Shown here: positions 10,101-18,712 of the stretch, piece after piece
How the letters are laid out: each line of letters opens with the position of its first letter
Numbering within the stretch: the stretch's first letter is position 1
Source of the DNA: Carboxylicivirga marina
Lineage (GTDB): Bacteria > Bacteroidota > Bacteroidia > Bacteroidales > Marinilabiliaceae
DNA length: 64,000 bases
Reading direction: 5' to 3'
Assembly: GCF_016612505.1 (NCBI RefSeq)
Contig: NZ_JAENRR010000026.1
Coordinates: 1 to 64,000, forward strand
Program-made: the position numbers and the translations under genes
Notes under the pieces: model-generated
What the model was told of the DNA's origin: nothing
The model's input: the letters and a program-made list of their open reading frames with translations, nothing else
The model's database searches: none

Positions 10101-10247
10101 ATGAATACGTTCTGTGCCAACACCATCGTTATCTGGCTAATTAACATCATTTTGTTTGTCATGCTTTATTTCAGAACTCTGCCAAAGTTAGCCAAACTAA
10201 AAACACTCGTTAGGTGGTATATTAAGGATACAAAAAAGGCCGATTGA
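7155..10247 (+). CDS. ABCG-type ABC transporter, fused ATPase and permease
   Basis: The 1030-residue single-chain half-transporter has the ATPase first, as in the ABCG/White family. Residues 1-230 form a helical N-terminal extension with a TerB-like feel. The ATPase follows, with Walker A GSSGAGKS near residue 281, signature SGGQRKR near 388 and Walker B LFLDEPTSG near 411. An ABC-2 membrane domain begins near residue 590, with an unusually long extracytoplasmic helical insertion (about residues 790-980) before the last membrane segment. The substrate is unknown. The stop codon lies inside a terminator hairpin. Confidence 0.88.
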   Translation: MSEEILKALIQLFALIAFPRTEIKSRRFIVKSFLNQQLNNRLVEEYLQLFDRLHEQHEQRLSDKDKFRKRHSASSVKVLKIATEINEALTYYQKLIVLIQLIEFLNIDIGMSDYEREFIETVAQTFNLPEQEYQLIINFITSSFSDIPESNSVLIVDNNPYHEQANFRHLYWENLKGELRVVHLKSVNLFAFRFRGHMDISMNGQLINEGRVQILNPGSSLRNKLINTIFYSDIFGQFTSDNIDNAIDFRCVNVEYHFSKKAIGLHKTSFASKSGKLVGIMGSSGAGKSTLVNVLSGINTPTKGQVFLNDIDVHNNLDQAKGLIGYVAQDDLLMEDLTVYQNLYYNAKLCFDNLPEYQIKRKVLRLLSSLGLYEIRFMKVGSPLNKKISGGQRKRLNIALELIREPSILFLDEPTSGLSSRDSDNIIDLLKELSIRGKLVFVVIHQPSSDIFKMFNQLLVLDTGGYLIYNGDPVESVNYFKACINHANRDESECPTCGNVNVEQILNIVNSQILDEYGNFTQTRRVDPKEWYDLFHEGWESNEPPAPEKNSLPRISFQIPNRLKQLFIFIKRDIASKLANRQYLLINLFETPVLALLLASIIRYYDVDNATDSAYSFVKNPNITVYIIMSVIIALFVGLTVSAEEIINDRKIQRRESFLNLSRLSYLFSKIAILSAISAIQSALFVLIGNFIIELSGMFWHYWVILFSSSVFANILGLNISDTFKKTVNIYIIVPFLIIPQLILSGVFISFDRLNPSISTPDKIPFYGEIITARWAFEALAVAQYKDNAFYSDYFSYDKLKSQAKYRKEFWIPALNSHLSKLEAIINKNTQTDSFEQLNYSIDLINQELTKHYELYPERSAELKLLSSTNEITDIAGVRDYITFLKEYYKNLYNQADAKLDNKIKAITKTDEGRHNYIEGKKQYFNEDLERFVTNSNNFFSNKIIEFNGELWQKIDPIYQDPENKFLKAHFLAPTKNIGELNMNTFCANTIVIWLINIILFVMLYFRTLPKLAKLKTLVRWYIKDTKKAD

Positions 10248-10271
10248 AAAATTCCAATCAGCCTTTATATA
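10232..10271 (+). terminator. terminator overlapping the transporter stop codon
   Basis: AAAGGC-C-GATTG (10235-10246) pairs with CAATC-A-GCCTTT (10255-10266), one mismatch, and is followed by a short T-rich run. Read from the other strand it also carries a T run, so it may serve the convergent sia genes. Confidence 0.65.
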
Positions 10272-10287
10272 ATATTCTTGAGTATTA

Positions 10288-10668
10288 CTACTCTTCCATT
10301 TCTATCATTTTAAAAGGAATATTAATTATCGATTGATAATCTTCTCCTGCCTCAAACATATCTTCATCATCCTCCTCATAGTACCAGTTTATTTCAACCG
10401 GATGACCCTTTTTATGAATCAACTCAAGGCGCTTAAATATGTCCAAGATACACTTTGAGGAACTTGTATTGAAATACTCTAACTGGATGTTTACGTTGGT
10501 TTCTTCAGAAGGTGTATCTCCAAACTTTTCAAGCCAATCAATAATCGGCTTGTAAAACTCAACAGAATTTTCTGGAATAGAGCGTCCTTTAATCTCAACC
10601 ATTCCTTTTTCCCCATCTAGTCTTACAAATGGTGTTTTTGGACTTCCTTCACGAATAATTGTTTCCAT
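10288..10668 (-). CDS. siaC: SiaC-family regulatory phosphoprotein (DUF1987)
   Basis: The start at 10668 (METIIREG, 126 residues) matches the usual SiaC N-terminus and lies 16 bases after the siaB stop; an in-frame ATG at 10701 would overlap siaB. The conserved features are a GSPKTPFV N-terminus, FYKPIIDWL, and the YFNTSSSK segment that in Pseudomonas aeruginosa SiaC contains the threonine phosphorylated by SiaB. It is a small STAS-like switch that changes partner binding on phosphorylation. Pairing with siaB supports the call; no diguanylate cyclase SiaD is nearby, so the downstream partner is unknown. Confidence 0.82.
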   Translation of the reverse strand: METIIREGSPKTPFVRLDGEKGMVEIKGRSIPENSVEFYKPIIDWLEKFGDTPSEETNVNIQLEYFNTSSSKCILDIFKRLELIHKKGHPVEINWYYEEDDEDMFEAGEDYQSIINIPFKMIEMEE

Positions 10669-10684
10669 ACTGGTAGCTATACGG

Positions 10685-11233
10685 TTAACTAATGTATACA
10701 TCTAGCGAGAAAAAGATGTATTCATCATCAAATTGATAAAAATAATATTCTAATTTATTGCCTGTTTTCCTAACGATATCGAGCATTCCAAGGCCTCCCC
10801 CTCCTTTATCCGAAAACTCATCGTTATTAAGTATATCCCTGTATAACATCCGAACTTCTTCGTCTGAAAGGGAATTTACCTGGTCAATTCGGTCTTTAAT
10901 ATAATTTAATTTTTCCTTTTTCACAAAATTGCCTGTAGAGATGCGATAAAAGGTACCATCCTTACTTAAAATAATGATACCGAAGTTACTGCTTTGCTCA
11001 ACAGGAGCGGTAACTGGTGGTAAATCCACATGATGATAGAGGTTTTGCAAACTTTCTACAAACACATTATAAACTTTCTTTCGAACACGATTTTTTTCAT
11101 TTTTCATGTTCAAACTGTTTTCAATGGAATGCAGTGCTTCTGAAATTAACTCTGGTGTAATACTTCCGTTATACTCCAGAATAACCTCTCCTTGTTTCTT
11201 TTCTAAATACCAGTTTTTTAATTCAAATGCCAT
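10685..11233 (-). CDS. siaB: SiaB-family protein kinase
   Basis: The start is taken at the second ATG (11233; 182 residues, MAFELK), with an alternative at 11239. The fold is GHKL/histidine-kinase-like: an N-box-like VFVESLQNLYHH near residues 55-70 and a G-box GGGGLGMLDIVRK near 150 are visible. Members phosphorylate SiaC on Ser/Thr rather than His. It is co-transcribed with siaC. In pseudomonads the pair sits under the phosphatase SiaA and controls c-di-GMP output and biofilm formation; here only the kinase and its target are present. Confidence 0.8.
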   Translation of the reverse strand: MAFELKNWYLEKKQGEVILEYNGSITPELISEALHSIENSLNMKNEKNRVRKKVYNVFVESLQNLYHHVDLPPVTAPVEQSSNFGIIILSKDGTFYRISTGNFVKKEKLNYIKDRIDQVNSLSDEEVRMLYRDILNNDEFSDKGGGGLGMLDIVRKTGNKLEYYFYQFDDEYIFFSLDVYIS

Positions 11234-11254
11234 TTCCAATGGTCTAATTGCCTA

Positions 11255-11262
11255 CAAATATA
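11255..11262 (-). promoter_or_regulatory. candidate -7 box (TATATTTG) for siaBC
   Basis: TATATTTG on the minus strand, 22 bases upstream of the siaB start, fits the Bacteroidota -7 element. A TTG lies 23 bases further upstream and could be the -33 element. Confidence 0.45.
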
Positions 11263-11388
11263 GAAAAATTATGTTACCGTCTGTGCAAGCACAAGTTTAC
11301 ATTAATTACGGCAATTATCCCCTAATCGATACATATATTTGGTAAAAACCCTGTATTTACTGATAAAAGCCGATTTTTCACTGATAAT

Positions 11389-12312
11389 CTATATCCCACC
11401 TCCTTCGGCATATAAAACATCGCGCGGCTTAAACTGTACAATTTTCGAACCCGAAGCAACCGAATTCGTCACCCAAACATTACCACCAATAATCGAATTT
11501 GCTCCAACCGTAATTCGTCCCAATATGGTTGCCTGAGCATAGATAACCACATTATCTTCAATAATCGGATGTCGCGGAATACCTTTTATGGGATTACCTT
11601 TTTCATCCAATGGAAAACTTTTGGCTCCTAGTGTTACTCCCTGAAATAACTTAACATTATTTCCTAAAATTGAGGTAGCACCAATTACTACACCCGTTCC
11701 ATGGTCGATACTAAAATACTCACCAATGGTTGCACGTGGATGAATATCAATACCTGTTTCTGAATGCGCCATTTCACTTATCATACGAGGAATTAATGGA
11801 ACACCTATTTTTAATAAAGCATGAGCCACGCGGTAATTGGTTATGGCCCTTATAGCTGGATAACAAAAAATCACTTCACCTTTGCTCTTTGCTGCCGGAT
11901 CTCCAAGAAAAGCAGCCTCAACATCAGTTGTTAAAACACGTCTAACATCAGGTAACACACTTATAAACTGACTGGCATAATCATGCGCCTGACCTTTGCG
12001 CTCACTTAAATCAAAACCTTCCGGTTTATCACACATAAAGCATAAGCCAGCAAATATCTGCTCTACCATTAAGCTGTATAGCTTTTCAGTATTGACGCCA
12101 ATATAATAGCGAACGCTATCGGGACGTATTGAACTATCGCCATAATAGCCCGGAAAAATTATTTCGCGTGACAGACTGACAATCTTTTCCAATGCCTGAA
12201 GAGATGGCATTTTATGATCTTTAAAGTGTGGGTGACAAACACTTTTATAACTCTGTTCTTGCGACAGCTCTTCTATCGCTGATTTGATTCGTTCAAAGTG
12301 GTTAGTGGTCAT
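11389..12312 (-). CDS. cysE: serine O-acetyltransferase
   Basis: The 307-residue protein makes O-acetylserine from serine and acetyl-CoA, the first step of cysteine synthesis. The N-terminal 160 residues form the helical SATase domain; the C-terminal part is a left-handed beta-helix of hexapeptide repeats (IDIHPRATIGEYF, IDHGTGVVIGATS, VIYAQATILGRITV). The catalytic His-Asp context GIDIHP and DHGTG is visible. The long N-terminus fits the EpsC-like SATases of Bacteroidota. The C-terminus ends in a short flexible tail. Confidence 0.92.
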   Translation of the reverse strand: MTTNHFERIKSAIEELSQEQSYKSVCHPHFKDHKMPSLQALEKIVSLSREIIFPGYYGDSSIRPDSVRYYIGVNTEKLYSLMVEQIFAGLCFMCDKPEGFDLSERKGQAHDYASQFISVLPDVRRVLTTDVEAAFLGDPAAKSKGEVIFCYPAIRAITNYRVAHALLKIGVPLIPRMISEMAHSETGIDIHPRATIGEYFSIDHGTGVVIGATSILGNNVKLFQGVTLGAKSFPLDEKGNPIKGIPRHPIIEDNVVIYAQATILGRITVGANSIIGGNVWVTNSVASGSKIVQFKPRDVLYAEGGGI

Positions 12313-12317
12313 AGCAA

Positions 12318-12845
12318 TTATTGTAGTTTTTGGTTAATCTTATTTATTGCAGCCTTTAAGCGCTCTTCACCCTGGCCTTTTACAATTTCATAATCGAAGT
12401 TATAATATTCTAATTCATTCTTGTACTGTTCAAAAAGATACATTCGTTTATGCTTGTTTTCACGAACACTATCTTCTATCCATTCAGTATCAGGATAACA
12501 TAACAAATGTAAATCAACATCTGCTCTTACTATAGCATCATCAATCCATTCAGGTACAAAACCATACACTTCCCTATACCATATTTTCGTAATAATTAAG
12601 AAGGTATCAAACACAACCATTGGCTTTATTGACAACAGAGCTTTTTTATATCCATTCACTTGCTGTTTGGCAATGGCATTAACATCCTTCAGAAGGTATG
12701 GTCTATCTATACTCTCTATATACTCGCGTGCATATTCACTTACCAAATCAGCATTATAAAATATACTCAACTCTTTTGATAAAGTTGATTTGCCAGTCGA
12801 CTCAGGACCTGTTAAAACAATAATTTTAGGTTGTTTATTGTGCAT
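12318..12845 (-). CDS. NadR-like nucleoside kinase (probable ribosylnicotinamide kinase)
   Basis: The 175-residue P-loop ATPase has Walker A GPESTGKST at residues 13-21 and a SEYAREYIE segment near residue 36, as in the kinase domain of NadR. Overlap with the upstream pnuC gene by 11 bases suggests it traps nicotinamide riboside by phosphorylation after uptake. PnuC relatives in Bacteroidota can also carry thiamine, with different kinases, so the substrate is an inference. Confidence 0.78.
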   Translation of the reverse strand: MHNKQPKIIVLTGPESTGKSTLSKELSIFYNADLVSEYAREYIESIDRPYLLKDVNAIAKQQVNGYKKALLSIKPMVVFDTFLIITKIWYREVYGFVPEWIDDAIVRADVDLHLLCYPDTEWIEDSVRENKHKRMYLFEQYKNELEYYNFDYEIVKGQGEERLKAAINKINQKLQ

Positions 12846-13440
12846 TCTGAGTCATTGTACGTTTCCACTCCGAATAACCAACAATGGCACCAGCTGTGTA
12901 GATCAAAAATAAGAAACTATAGAAATACAGCCCTTTATACATATACATGCCCATTGAAATGGTGTTAATTACAACCCAAAAAAGCCAATGATGAATGTAC
13001 TTTCTGGCCAACATCCAAGTTGCTACTATTGATGCCGCTGTTGTAAAAGAATCCAGATACGGTAAATCCGAACTAGCTATATCAACCATGGCTGGTATAT
13101 TAAGCAAAGCGCCCAATAAAACCAGATAAATAAGTCCTCCCACAATTAGCAATTTCAGAAGCAATCTGATATTTAGTTCTTTTATAGAAACAGCACTGTC
13201 TGACTGACTGTTTTGTCCACTCATCCAGTACCACCAACCATAAATACTTATGATCACATAATACATTTGCAAGCCCATATCGGCATACAAAGTAGCTTGA
13301 TAAAATACAATTAATGACACTACTGAAGCCACAATGCCCCATGGCCACAACCAGGCTTTTTCGCGAATAGAATAAAACAGATATATCAATGAAGCAAGCG
13401 TTCCTGCCACTTCAAGACCATAGTTACGTATTAAATCCAT
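12835..13440 (-). CDS. pnuC: PnuC-family vitamin transporter
   Basis: The 201-residue membrane protein has about seven hydrophobic segments. A WPWGIVASVVSLIVFY segment near residue 35 and a QMYYVIISIYGWWYW motif near residues 60-75 are characteristic of the PnuC (SWEET-like) family of facilitated vitamin carriers. It is translationally coupled to the NadR-like kinase, which favours nicotinamide riboside as substrate. No thiamine riboswitch is visible upstream, which argues against the PnuT subtype. Confidence 0.85.
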   Translation of the reverse strand: MDLIRNYGLEVAGTLASLIYLFYSIREKAWLWPWGIVASVVSLIVFYQATLYADMGLQMYYVIISIYGWWYWMSGQNSQSDSAVSIKELNIRLLLKLLIVGGLIYLVLLGALLNIPAMVDIASSDLPYLDSFTTAASIVATWMLARKYIHHWLFWVVINTISMGMYMYKGLYFYSFLFLIYTAGAIVGYSEWKRTMTQNAQ

Positions 13441-13468
13441 TATTGAGTTAGGGCAAATTTTATTGTTA

Positions 13469-15058
13469 TCATTTCAAGTACTGAGAGTAATCGCGCTTCG
13501 ATTCAACAATTTCGATAGCTTTAATATAGGCCTCTGAAATAGGGTTAATCGACTGAAAATACTCAGATGAAGTAAATAAATCGCGAGCAATTAATGCTTT
13601 TAGCTGTGCCTCAACAAGCGGACGCGACACCTTTAATTCCTCTTCATTCAACTCCACATCTTCTTCCTCACCTTCTTTTATAAGTAGGTCAACAATCTTA
13701 TTATCAATTGAAAAACCTTCATTAAAAGACTTGTAGCTTTTATACATAATTTCCAGATCAGAACGATTATTATCAACGTAATTTAGCACCATTCGACTAA
13801 CCGAACCTGTGGCAACCAAATCTCTGTAATAATCTGAATACATACTTGTGTCAACAGCTATGAATACATCAGGCATAATACCACCTCCTCCATATACAGT
13901 ACGACCTGATACTTTGGTCTTAAACTCTAAGGCTTCATCAAATTGGATGCTATCTGCATTTGACAACTCACCATGAAGGTAACGTTCACCCAACTCATTA
14001 TGATAGGCATCTACACCATTTTCATATTCCTTTTGAATACAGCGACCAGCTGGTGTGTAATACTCCGCGATAGTTAAGCGAATCATAGAGCCATCAGGAA
14101 AGTCGAACGGACGCTGCACTAATCCTTTTCCAAAACTACGGCGCCCAACCACAAGACCTCTATCCCAATCCTGAACCGCTCCTGATACAATTTCACTGGC
14201 TGAAGCAGAACCCTCATCGATTAATACAACCAGGTTACCCTTCTCAAATTTCCCTTTTTTACTGGCATGATGATTTCGACGTTCACTATTTAATCCTTCG
14301 GTATAAACGAGTAATTTATTTTTATCAAGTAATTCATCTGTAATATCGATTGCTGCTTTTAGGTAACCACCGCCATTACCCCTTAAATCAAGTATGAGGT
14401 TTTCGTAATCATTTTCATCGAGTTTTTCCAATGCTTCAACAAACTCATCATGCGTATATAAAGCAAAACGTGATATTTTTACATATGCCGTTTTAGGTGT
14501 AGCCATGTAGGCGGCTTCAACACTATGCAATGGAATTTTATCACGAACCACCACAAATTTCAATTCTCCGTTTGTTCTTTTACGAAGAATATTCAGGTTC
14601 ACTTTTGTACCTTTTTTCCCTCTGAGATATTTAAAAACATCACTATTTTTTATCCCAATTCCAGCTACATTTTCACCATCAATACCAACGATACGGTCAC
14701 CAGCTCTGATACCTACTTTTTCAGACGGACCTCCTATAACAGGATTAACCACCATTAAAGTATCGTCCATAATATTAAACTGAATGCCAACACCCTCAAA
14801 ACTTCCATCGAGTGGTTCGTTCATTGCAGCCACCTCATCGGCTGAGATATAAACCGAGTGTGGGTCCAGACTCTTGAGCATGCCCACAATCGCTTCCTCA
14901 ACCAGTCCTTCGTTATCTACTGAGTCGACATATAAAGAATTGACCAACTGATAAGTTAATTGTAATTTCTGAATATTTTTATCGTAAACCTGCGCCTCAA
15001 CAACACCGACACAAAGTAGTGCCACCAAGCCCAATACCAAACTCTTCCTTACTCCCAT
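13469..15058 (-). CDS. carboxyl-terminal processing protease (S41)
   Basis: The 529-residue protein has a signal peptide (LVLGLVALLCVGVVEAQ), an N-terminal helical domain, a PDZ domain (about residues 90-170, with FEGVGIQF and GIRAGDRI) and the S41 core. Catalytic Ser lies in GSASASE near residue 283 and the general-base Lys in SFGKG near residue 310. Such CtpA/Prc proteases trim or degrade periplasmic proteins after recognising their C-termini. It sits downstream of guaA in the same direction, with a terminator between them. Confidence 0.92.
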   Translation of the reverse strand: MGVRKSLVLGLVALLCVGVVEAQVYDKNIQKLQLTYQLVNSLYVDSVDNEGLVEEAIVGMLKSLDPHSVYISADEVAAMNEPLDGSFEGVGIQFNIMDDTLMVVNPVIGGPSEKVGIRAGDRIVGIDGENVAGIGIKNSDVFKYLRGKKGTKVNLNILRKRTNGELKFVVVRDKIPLHSVEAAYMATPKTAYVKISRFALYTHDEFVEALEKLDENDYENLILDLRGNGGGYLKAAIDITDELLDKNKLLVYTEGLNSERRNHHASKKGKFEKGNLVVLIDEGSASASEIVSGAVQDWDRGLVVGRRSFGKGLVQRPFDFPDGSMIRLTIAEYYTPAGRCIQKEYENGVDAYHNELGERYLHGELSNADSIQFDEALEFKTKVSGRTVYGGGGIMPDVFIAVDTSMYSDYYRDLVATGSVSRMVLNYVDNNRSDLEIMYKSYKSFNEGFSIDNKIVDLLIKEGEEEDVELNEEELKVSRPLVEAQLKALIARDLFTSSEYFQSINPISEAYIKAIEIVESKRDYSQYLK

Positions 15059-15110
15059 CTTATCAGTTTTTAGTTATGTTACTATCTTACAATCCTGAAT
15101 TATTAATATA

Positions 15111-15148
15111 AACAAAGGCCGGAAAGAAAAAGTTCCTGCCGGCCATAT
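15111..15148 (-). terminator. hairpin terminator after guaA
   Basis: GGCCGG at 15117-15122 and CCGGCC at 15139-15144 form a GC-rich stem followed on the minus strand by TTTGTTTAT. It is 23 bases beyond the guaA stop codon. Confidence 0.65.
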
Positions 15149-15170
15149 ATTTTACAGATAATTGTCAATA

Positions 15171-16703
15171 CTATTCCCACTCAATAGTTGCCGGTGGTTT
15201 TGAACTAATGTCATAAACAACGCGATTGACTCCTTTTACTTTATTAATAATATCGTTCGATACACGCGCAAGAAAATCATATGGTAAATGTACCCAATCA
15301 GCGGTCATACCATCAGTTGATGTAACAGCACGCAGCGCTACTACTTTTTCGTAAGTACGCTCATCACCCATCACACCAACAGATTGAACAGGCAATAACA
15401 TAACTCCCGCCTGCCATACTTGATCGTATAGGTTATTATCTTTCAGTCCCTGAATGAAGATGTGATCAACTTCTTGAAGTAACTGAACTTTTTCAGCAGT
15501 GATATCGCCTAATATACGAATCGCTAATCCTGGTCCCGGGAAAGGATGACGTCCTAATAAATTCTCATCAATACCCATTGCTCGCCCTACTCGACGCACT
15601 TCATCTTTAAACAGAAGATTTAATGGCTCTACAATTTTTAAATCCATCTCATCAGGCAATCCACCAACATTGTGGTGTGACTTAATTGTAGCTGATGGTC
15701 CGTTTACCGAAATAGATTCGATTACATCAGGATAAATCGTTCCTTGTGCTAACCACTTTACATCTTTTATTTTGTGCGATTCAGCATCAAATACCTCAAT
15801 AAACACACGACCGATAATTTTACGTTTTGTTTCCGGGTCTGAAACACCTTCTAATTCGCTAAGAAACTCATGCTTGGCATCAACTCCGATAACATTTAAA
15901 CCCATATGCTTATATGAGTCAAGCACAGCTTCAAACTCATTTTTACGTAACAGGCCGTTGTCAACAAAAATACAAGTAAGGTTTTTACCAATAGCTTTAT
16001 GCAGCAATACACCTGCAACAGTACTATCAACACCTCCTGATAAACCAAGCACTACTTTATCGTTGCCCAACTTCGCTTTTAATCCAGCTACCGTTGTCTC
16101 AACAAATGAATCCGGCGTCCAGTTTTGTTGACATCCACAAACACCTACTACAAAATTCTTTAATATCTGAGTTCCTTCAGTACTGTGATATACTTCAGGG
16201 TGAAATTGCATTCCGAAAGTTTGCTCGCTTTCGATCTTATAGGCAGCGACCTTAACGTCTTTTGTACTGGCTACAATGTTATAACCTTCTGGAAGATTAA
16301 CAATTGTATCGCCATGTGACATCCACACTTGTGAATGATGACTGACACCAGTTAACAACTCACTATTTTCATCAACGTACTCAAGGTTAGCTCGTCCGTA
16401 TTCACGCGTTTTTGATGGCTGAACTTCACCACCATAAAACTGTGACAAATACTGAGCACCATAGCACACCCCTAGTAAAGGCATCTTTCCTTTTATCGCA
16501 GTTAAGTCGGGCTTTGGCGCCTCTTCATCGCGCACACTAAATGGACTACCACTTAAAATTACCCCTTTTACTGAATCGTCCATTTCAGGACAATTGTTAA
16601 AAGGATGAATTTCACAATACACATTAATCTCACGTACACGTCTAGCAATCAACTGTGTATATTGAGAACCAAAATCCAGAATAATGATTTTTTCCTGCAT
16701 CAA
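15171..16703 (-). CDS. guaA: GMP synthase (glutamine-hydrolysing)
   Basis: The 510-residue enzyme converts XMP, ATP and glutamine to GMP. The N-terminal class I amidotransferase domain has nucleophile Cys80 in GVCYGAQ and the His/Glu pair in FHPEVY near residue 168. The PP-loop LSGGVDST follows near residue 220, and the C-terminal dimerisation domain ends in the invariant PPATIEWE. Two adjacent ATGs (16703, 16700) make the exact start uncertain by one codon. It is probably monocistronic, with a terminator behind it and a -7 box ahead. Confidence 0.97.
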   Translation of the reverse strand: MMQEKIIILDFGSQYTQLIARRVREINVYCEIHPFNNCPEMDDSVKGVILSGSPFSVRDEEAPKPDLTAIKGKMPLLGVCYGAQYLSQFYGGEVQPSKTREYGRANLEYVDENSELLTGVSHHSQVWMSHGDTIVNLPEGYNIVASTKDVKVAAYKIESEQTFGMQFHPEVYHSTEGTQILKNFVVGVCGCQQNWTPDSFVETTVAGLKAKLGNDKVVLGLSGGVDSTVAGVLLHKAIGKNLTCIFVDNGLLRKNEFEAVLDSYKHMGLNVIGVDAKHEFLSELEGVSDPETKRKIIGRVFIEVFDAESHKIKDVKWLAQGTIYPDVIESISVNGPSATIKSHHNVGGLPDEMDLKIVEPLNLLFKDEVRRVGRAMGIDENLLGRHPFPGPGLAIRILGDITAEKVQLLQEVDHIFIQGLKDNNLYDQVWQAGVMLLPVQSVGVMGDERTYEKVVALRAVTSTDGMTADWVHLPYDFLARVSNDIINKVKGVNRVVYDISSKPPATIEWE

Positions 16704-16766
16704 TCTTGCCTTTATTTCCAGTTATCCGAATACGATAACTACAGGTTATACTTGAAAAATTTTGCG

Positions 16767-16774
16767 CAAATATA
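16767..16774 (-). promoter_or_regulatory. candidate -7 box (TATATTTG) for guaA
   Basis: TATATTTGCGC on the minus strand, about 64 bases upstream of the guaA start, matches TAnnTTTG exactly. A -33 element is not evident. Confidence 0.45.
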
Positions 16775-16819
16775 CGATTAAATATTTGATAATTGCTTGC
16801 TAATCATTTGTGAAAATCA

Positions 16820-18013
16820 TCAAAATTTAATGCGGGATAATGTCACAATTTTACGCGATTGCGTTTTCTCATTAATGAAGTGAAAAGTTAATTCATCACG
16901 ATTTTGTGTTAATTCTTTTAGTCCCAGAAAAACTTCACATGTCGATTTCTGTTTAAATCCTACACCTTCAATATCTTCAATAAGGTCACCTTTTACTACC
17001 CCAAAGGATTCTGCATCAGTTCCCTTCCAAACTCCGTTAACCACAAAACTATCGCCCTCCATAATAATATCAAGTCCAAAACTCTTAAATTCAATGGTTT
17101 CATTAACCTCCCCAACATCAAAGAAAAAGCGTTTATTGGGATAGTCTATAACAAAGTCTTTCTGATTCAATAATTTCATGCCAATTTTGGACTTACCCGA
17201 ACTAGTTTCAACAATTGAATGCTTAAAAATGGTCGACTTTCCAAGCTCCAGTTTTAAATCATTGTAAATAGTCATCTGATAACTACCTGCTCCCCAGGCA
17301 CCGTGTGAATTGGTTCCGCTTGATTCATACAATGGAGATGCTATGACTTCCTTCTGCCGTAACCAGGCCGCCGTTTCATTATACATCGCAAATGAATCTC
17401 CGCTACCAGTATCAACCAACACCCACTTTATATTTTTGCCATTCACCTTCATCTTTACAAAAGGTGAACTTTGTTGTTTATTAATAAACATTTTTGACGA
17501 ATTGGATTTATCAGCACCAAATGCTTTGTAAGAATCTGCGATTATCAACTTCTGTGCTTCCCAATCAATTTTAAAAGCTCCAAAGCGTAGCAAATTACTC
17601 CCAATAATACCTTTATAGCCTAAACACTTAAAAGGACCGGTAAACATATCGACATAAAGCGTTGGGATATTCTCGTATTGCAACTGTCCTACCTTAATGC
17701 TAGGCATTTGAACCACTTGTGATTGTTGCTTTTTTCCAGAAGCATCGCCAACATTCATTTCATTCAAATTAATAAAATCATGTTTGACACTATCCTTGAA
17801 TAAAATACACATGGCACCGGTATCGAGCAAATATCTCCCTTCTACTCCATTCATTGTGGCATTAATAACAATTTTATCATGCTCATACTCAAAAGGAATT
17901 TCAGCATAAAAATCATCGTTAAGTATACGTCCACTATTAAATTGTGCATGGGCTCCCAGCGAAAACATCAGGCACAGTAACAGGCTGCTTACTCTTAATT
18001 GCGGCAATATCAT
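16820..18013 (-). CDS. secreted retropepsin-like aspartic protease with PDZ domain
   Basis: I prefer the start at 18013 (397 residues), which leads directly into a signal peptide ending GAHAQ; the ATG at 18046 adds eleven residues. Two retropepsin half-domains are visible, with catalytic motifs LLDTGAMC near residue 63 and LVDTGSGDS near residue 198. A C-terminal PDZ-like segment follows (KGDLIEDIEGVGF). Single-chain proteins with two DTG motifs plus PDZ are frequent in Bacteroidota; the periplasmic substrate is unknown. It is monocistronic, reading away from the UpxY gene. Confidence 0.83.
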   Translation of the reverse strand: MILPQLRVSSLLLCLMFSLGAHAQFNSGRILNDDFYAEIPFEYEHDKIVINATMNGVEGRYLLDTGAMCILFKDSVKHDFINLNEMNVGDASGKKQQSQVVQMPSIKVGQLQYENIPTLYVDMFTGPFKCLGYKGIIGSNLLRFGAFKIDWEAQKLIIADSYKAFGADKSNSSKMFINKQQSSPFVKMKVNGKNIKWVLVDTGSGDSFAMYNETAAWLRQKEVIASPLYESSGTNSHGAWGAGSYQMTIYNDLKLELGKSTIFKHSIVETSSGKSKIGMKLLNQKDFVIDYPNKRFFFDVGEVNETIEFKSFGLDIIMEGDSFVVNGVWKGTDAESFGVVKGDLIEDIEGVGFKQKSTCEVFLGLKELTQNRDELTFHFINEKTQSRKIVTLSRIKF

Positions 18014-18153
18014 TCTTGTTGAAAAAATTCTTAAAAGGTGGTTCATGTTAATCTCTTTTTATCACAGTACTAAAAATGATAATTACTTCATCACCATCAA
18101 ATATCATTATTTACTAGTACTTTTTTTATTAATTTCGCGTAAAAATTAAGGTT

Positions 18154-18660
18154 TTGAAGAAGAATCAGGAAAAATCCTGGTATGCACTATATACCAAATC
18201 CAGAGCTGAAAAGAAGGTACTGGAGCAACTAACTCAAAAAGGCATTGAAGCCTATTTGCCACTAAAACGTACGCTAAAACAGTGGAGCGATCGCAAAAAA
18301 TGGGTTGAAACACCTATCATTAGTTCATATATTTTTGTGAAAATACCACAAGCAGATTACCAACGTGTTTTTGATATTAATGGCATTGTCGCTTATGTAT
18401 CCTATAAAGGGAAAGCTTGCGTTATACCTGAAAGTGACATTCTCGCAATGAAACGAACCATTGAAAATCAAATGGAATTTAGCGTTGAAAGTGACCAAAT
18501 TGAAAAAGGACAACAAATAACAGTCACATCCGGACCATTAGAAGGCATTTGTGGCCAGGTAATGGATGTACAAGGAACTAAAAAAATCATTCTAAGAATC
18601 AATCACATTGGCTATACTCTAGTCGTTAACCTCGATGGTGCTACCTTTAAAAAAGATTAA
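18154..18660 (+). CDS. UpxY/NusG-family transcription antiterminator
   Basis: The 168-residue protein starts with TTG at 18154; no in-frame ATG precedes WYALYTKSRAEKKV, the hallmark N-terminus of the NGN domain. A KOW-like domain follows (about residues 118-165, with GPLEGICGQV). In Bacteroides, UpxY proteins are the first genes of surface-polysaccharide operons and prevent their premature termination. Here the next gene is a sugar-nucleotide epimerase but no glycosyltransferase or flippase follows, so the locus is either a remnant or the regulator acts in trans. Confidence 0.88.
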   Translation: MKKNQEKSWYALYTKSRAEKKVLEQLTQKGIEAYLPLKRTLKQWSDRKKWVETPIISSYIFVKIPQADYQRVFDINGIVAYVSYKGKACVIPESDILAMKRTIENQMEFSVESDQIEKGQQITVTSGPLEGICGQVMDVQGTKKIILRINHIGYTLVVNLDGATFKKD

Positions 18661-18712
18661 GTCACCTAATTAATATAAATCGATTAGTACCACACCTAAC
18701 TCACACAAGCCA

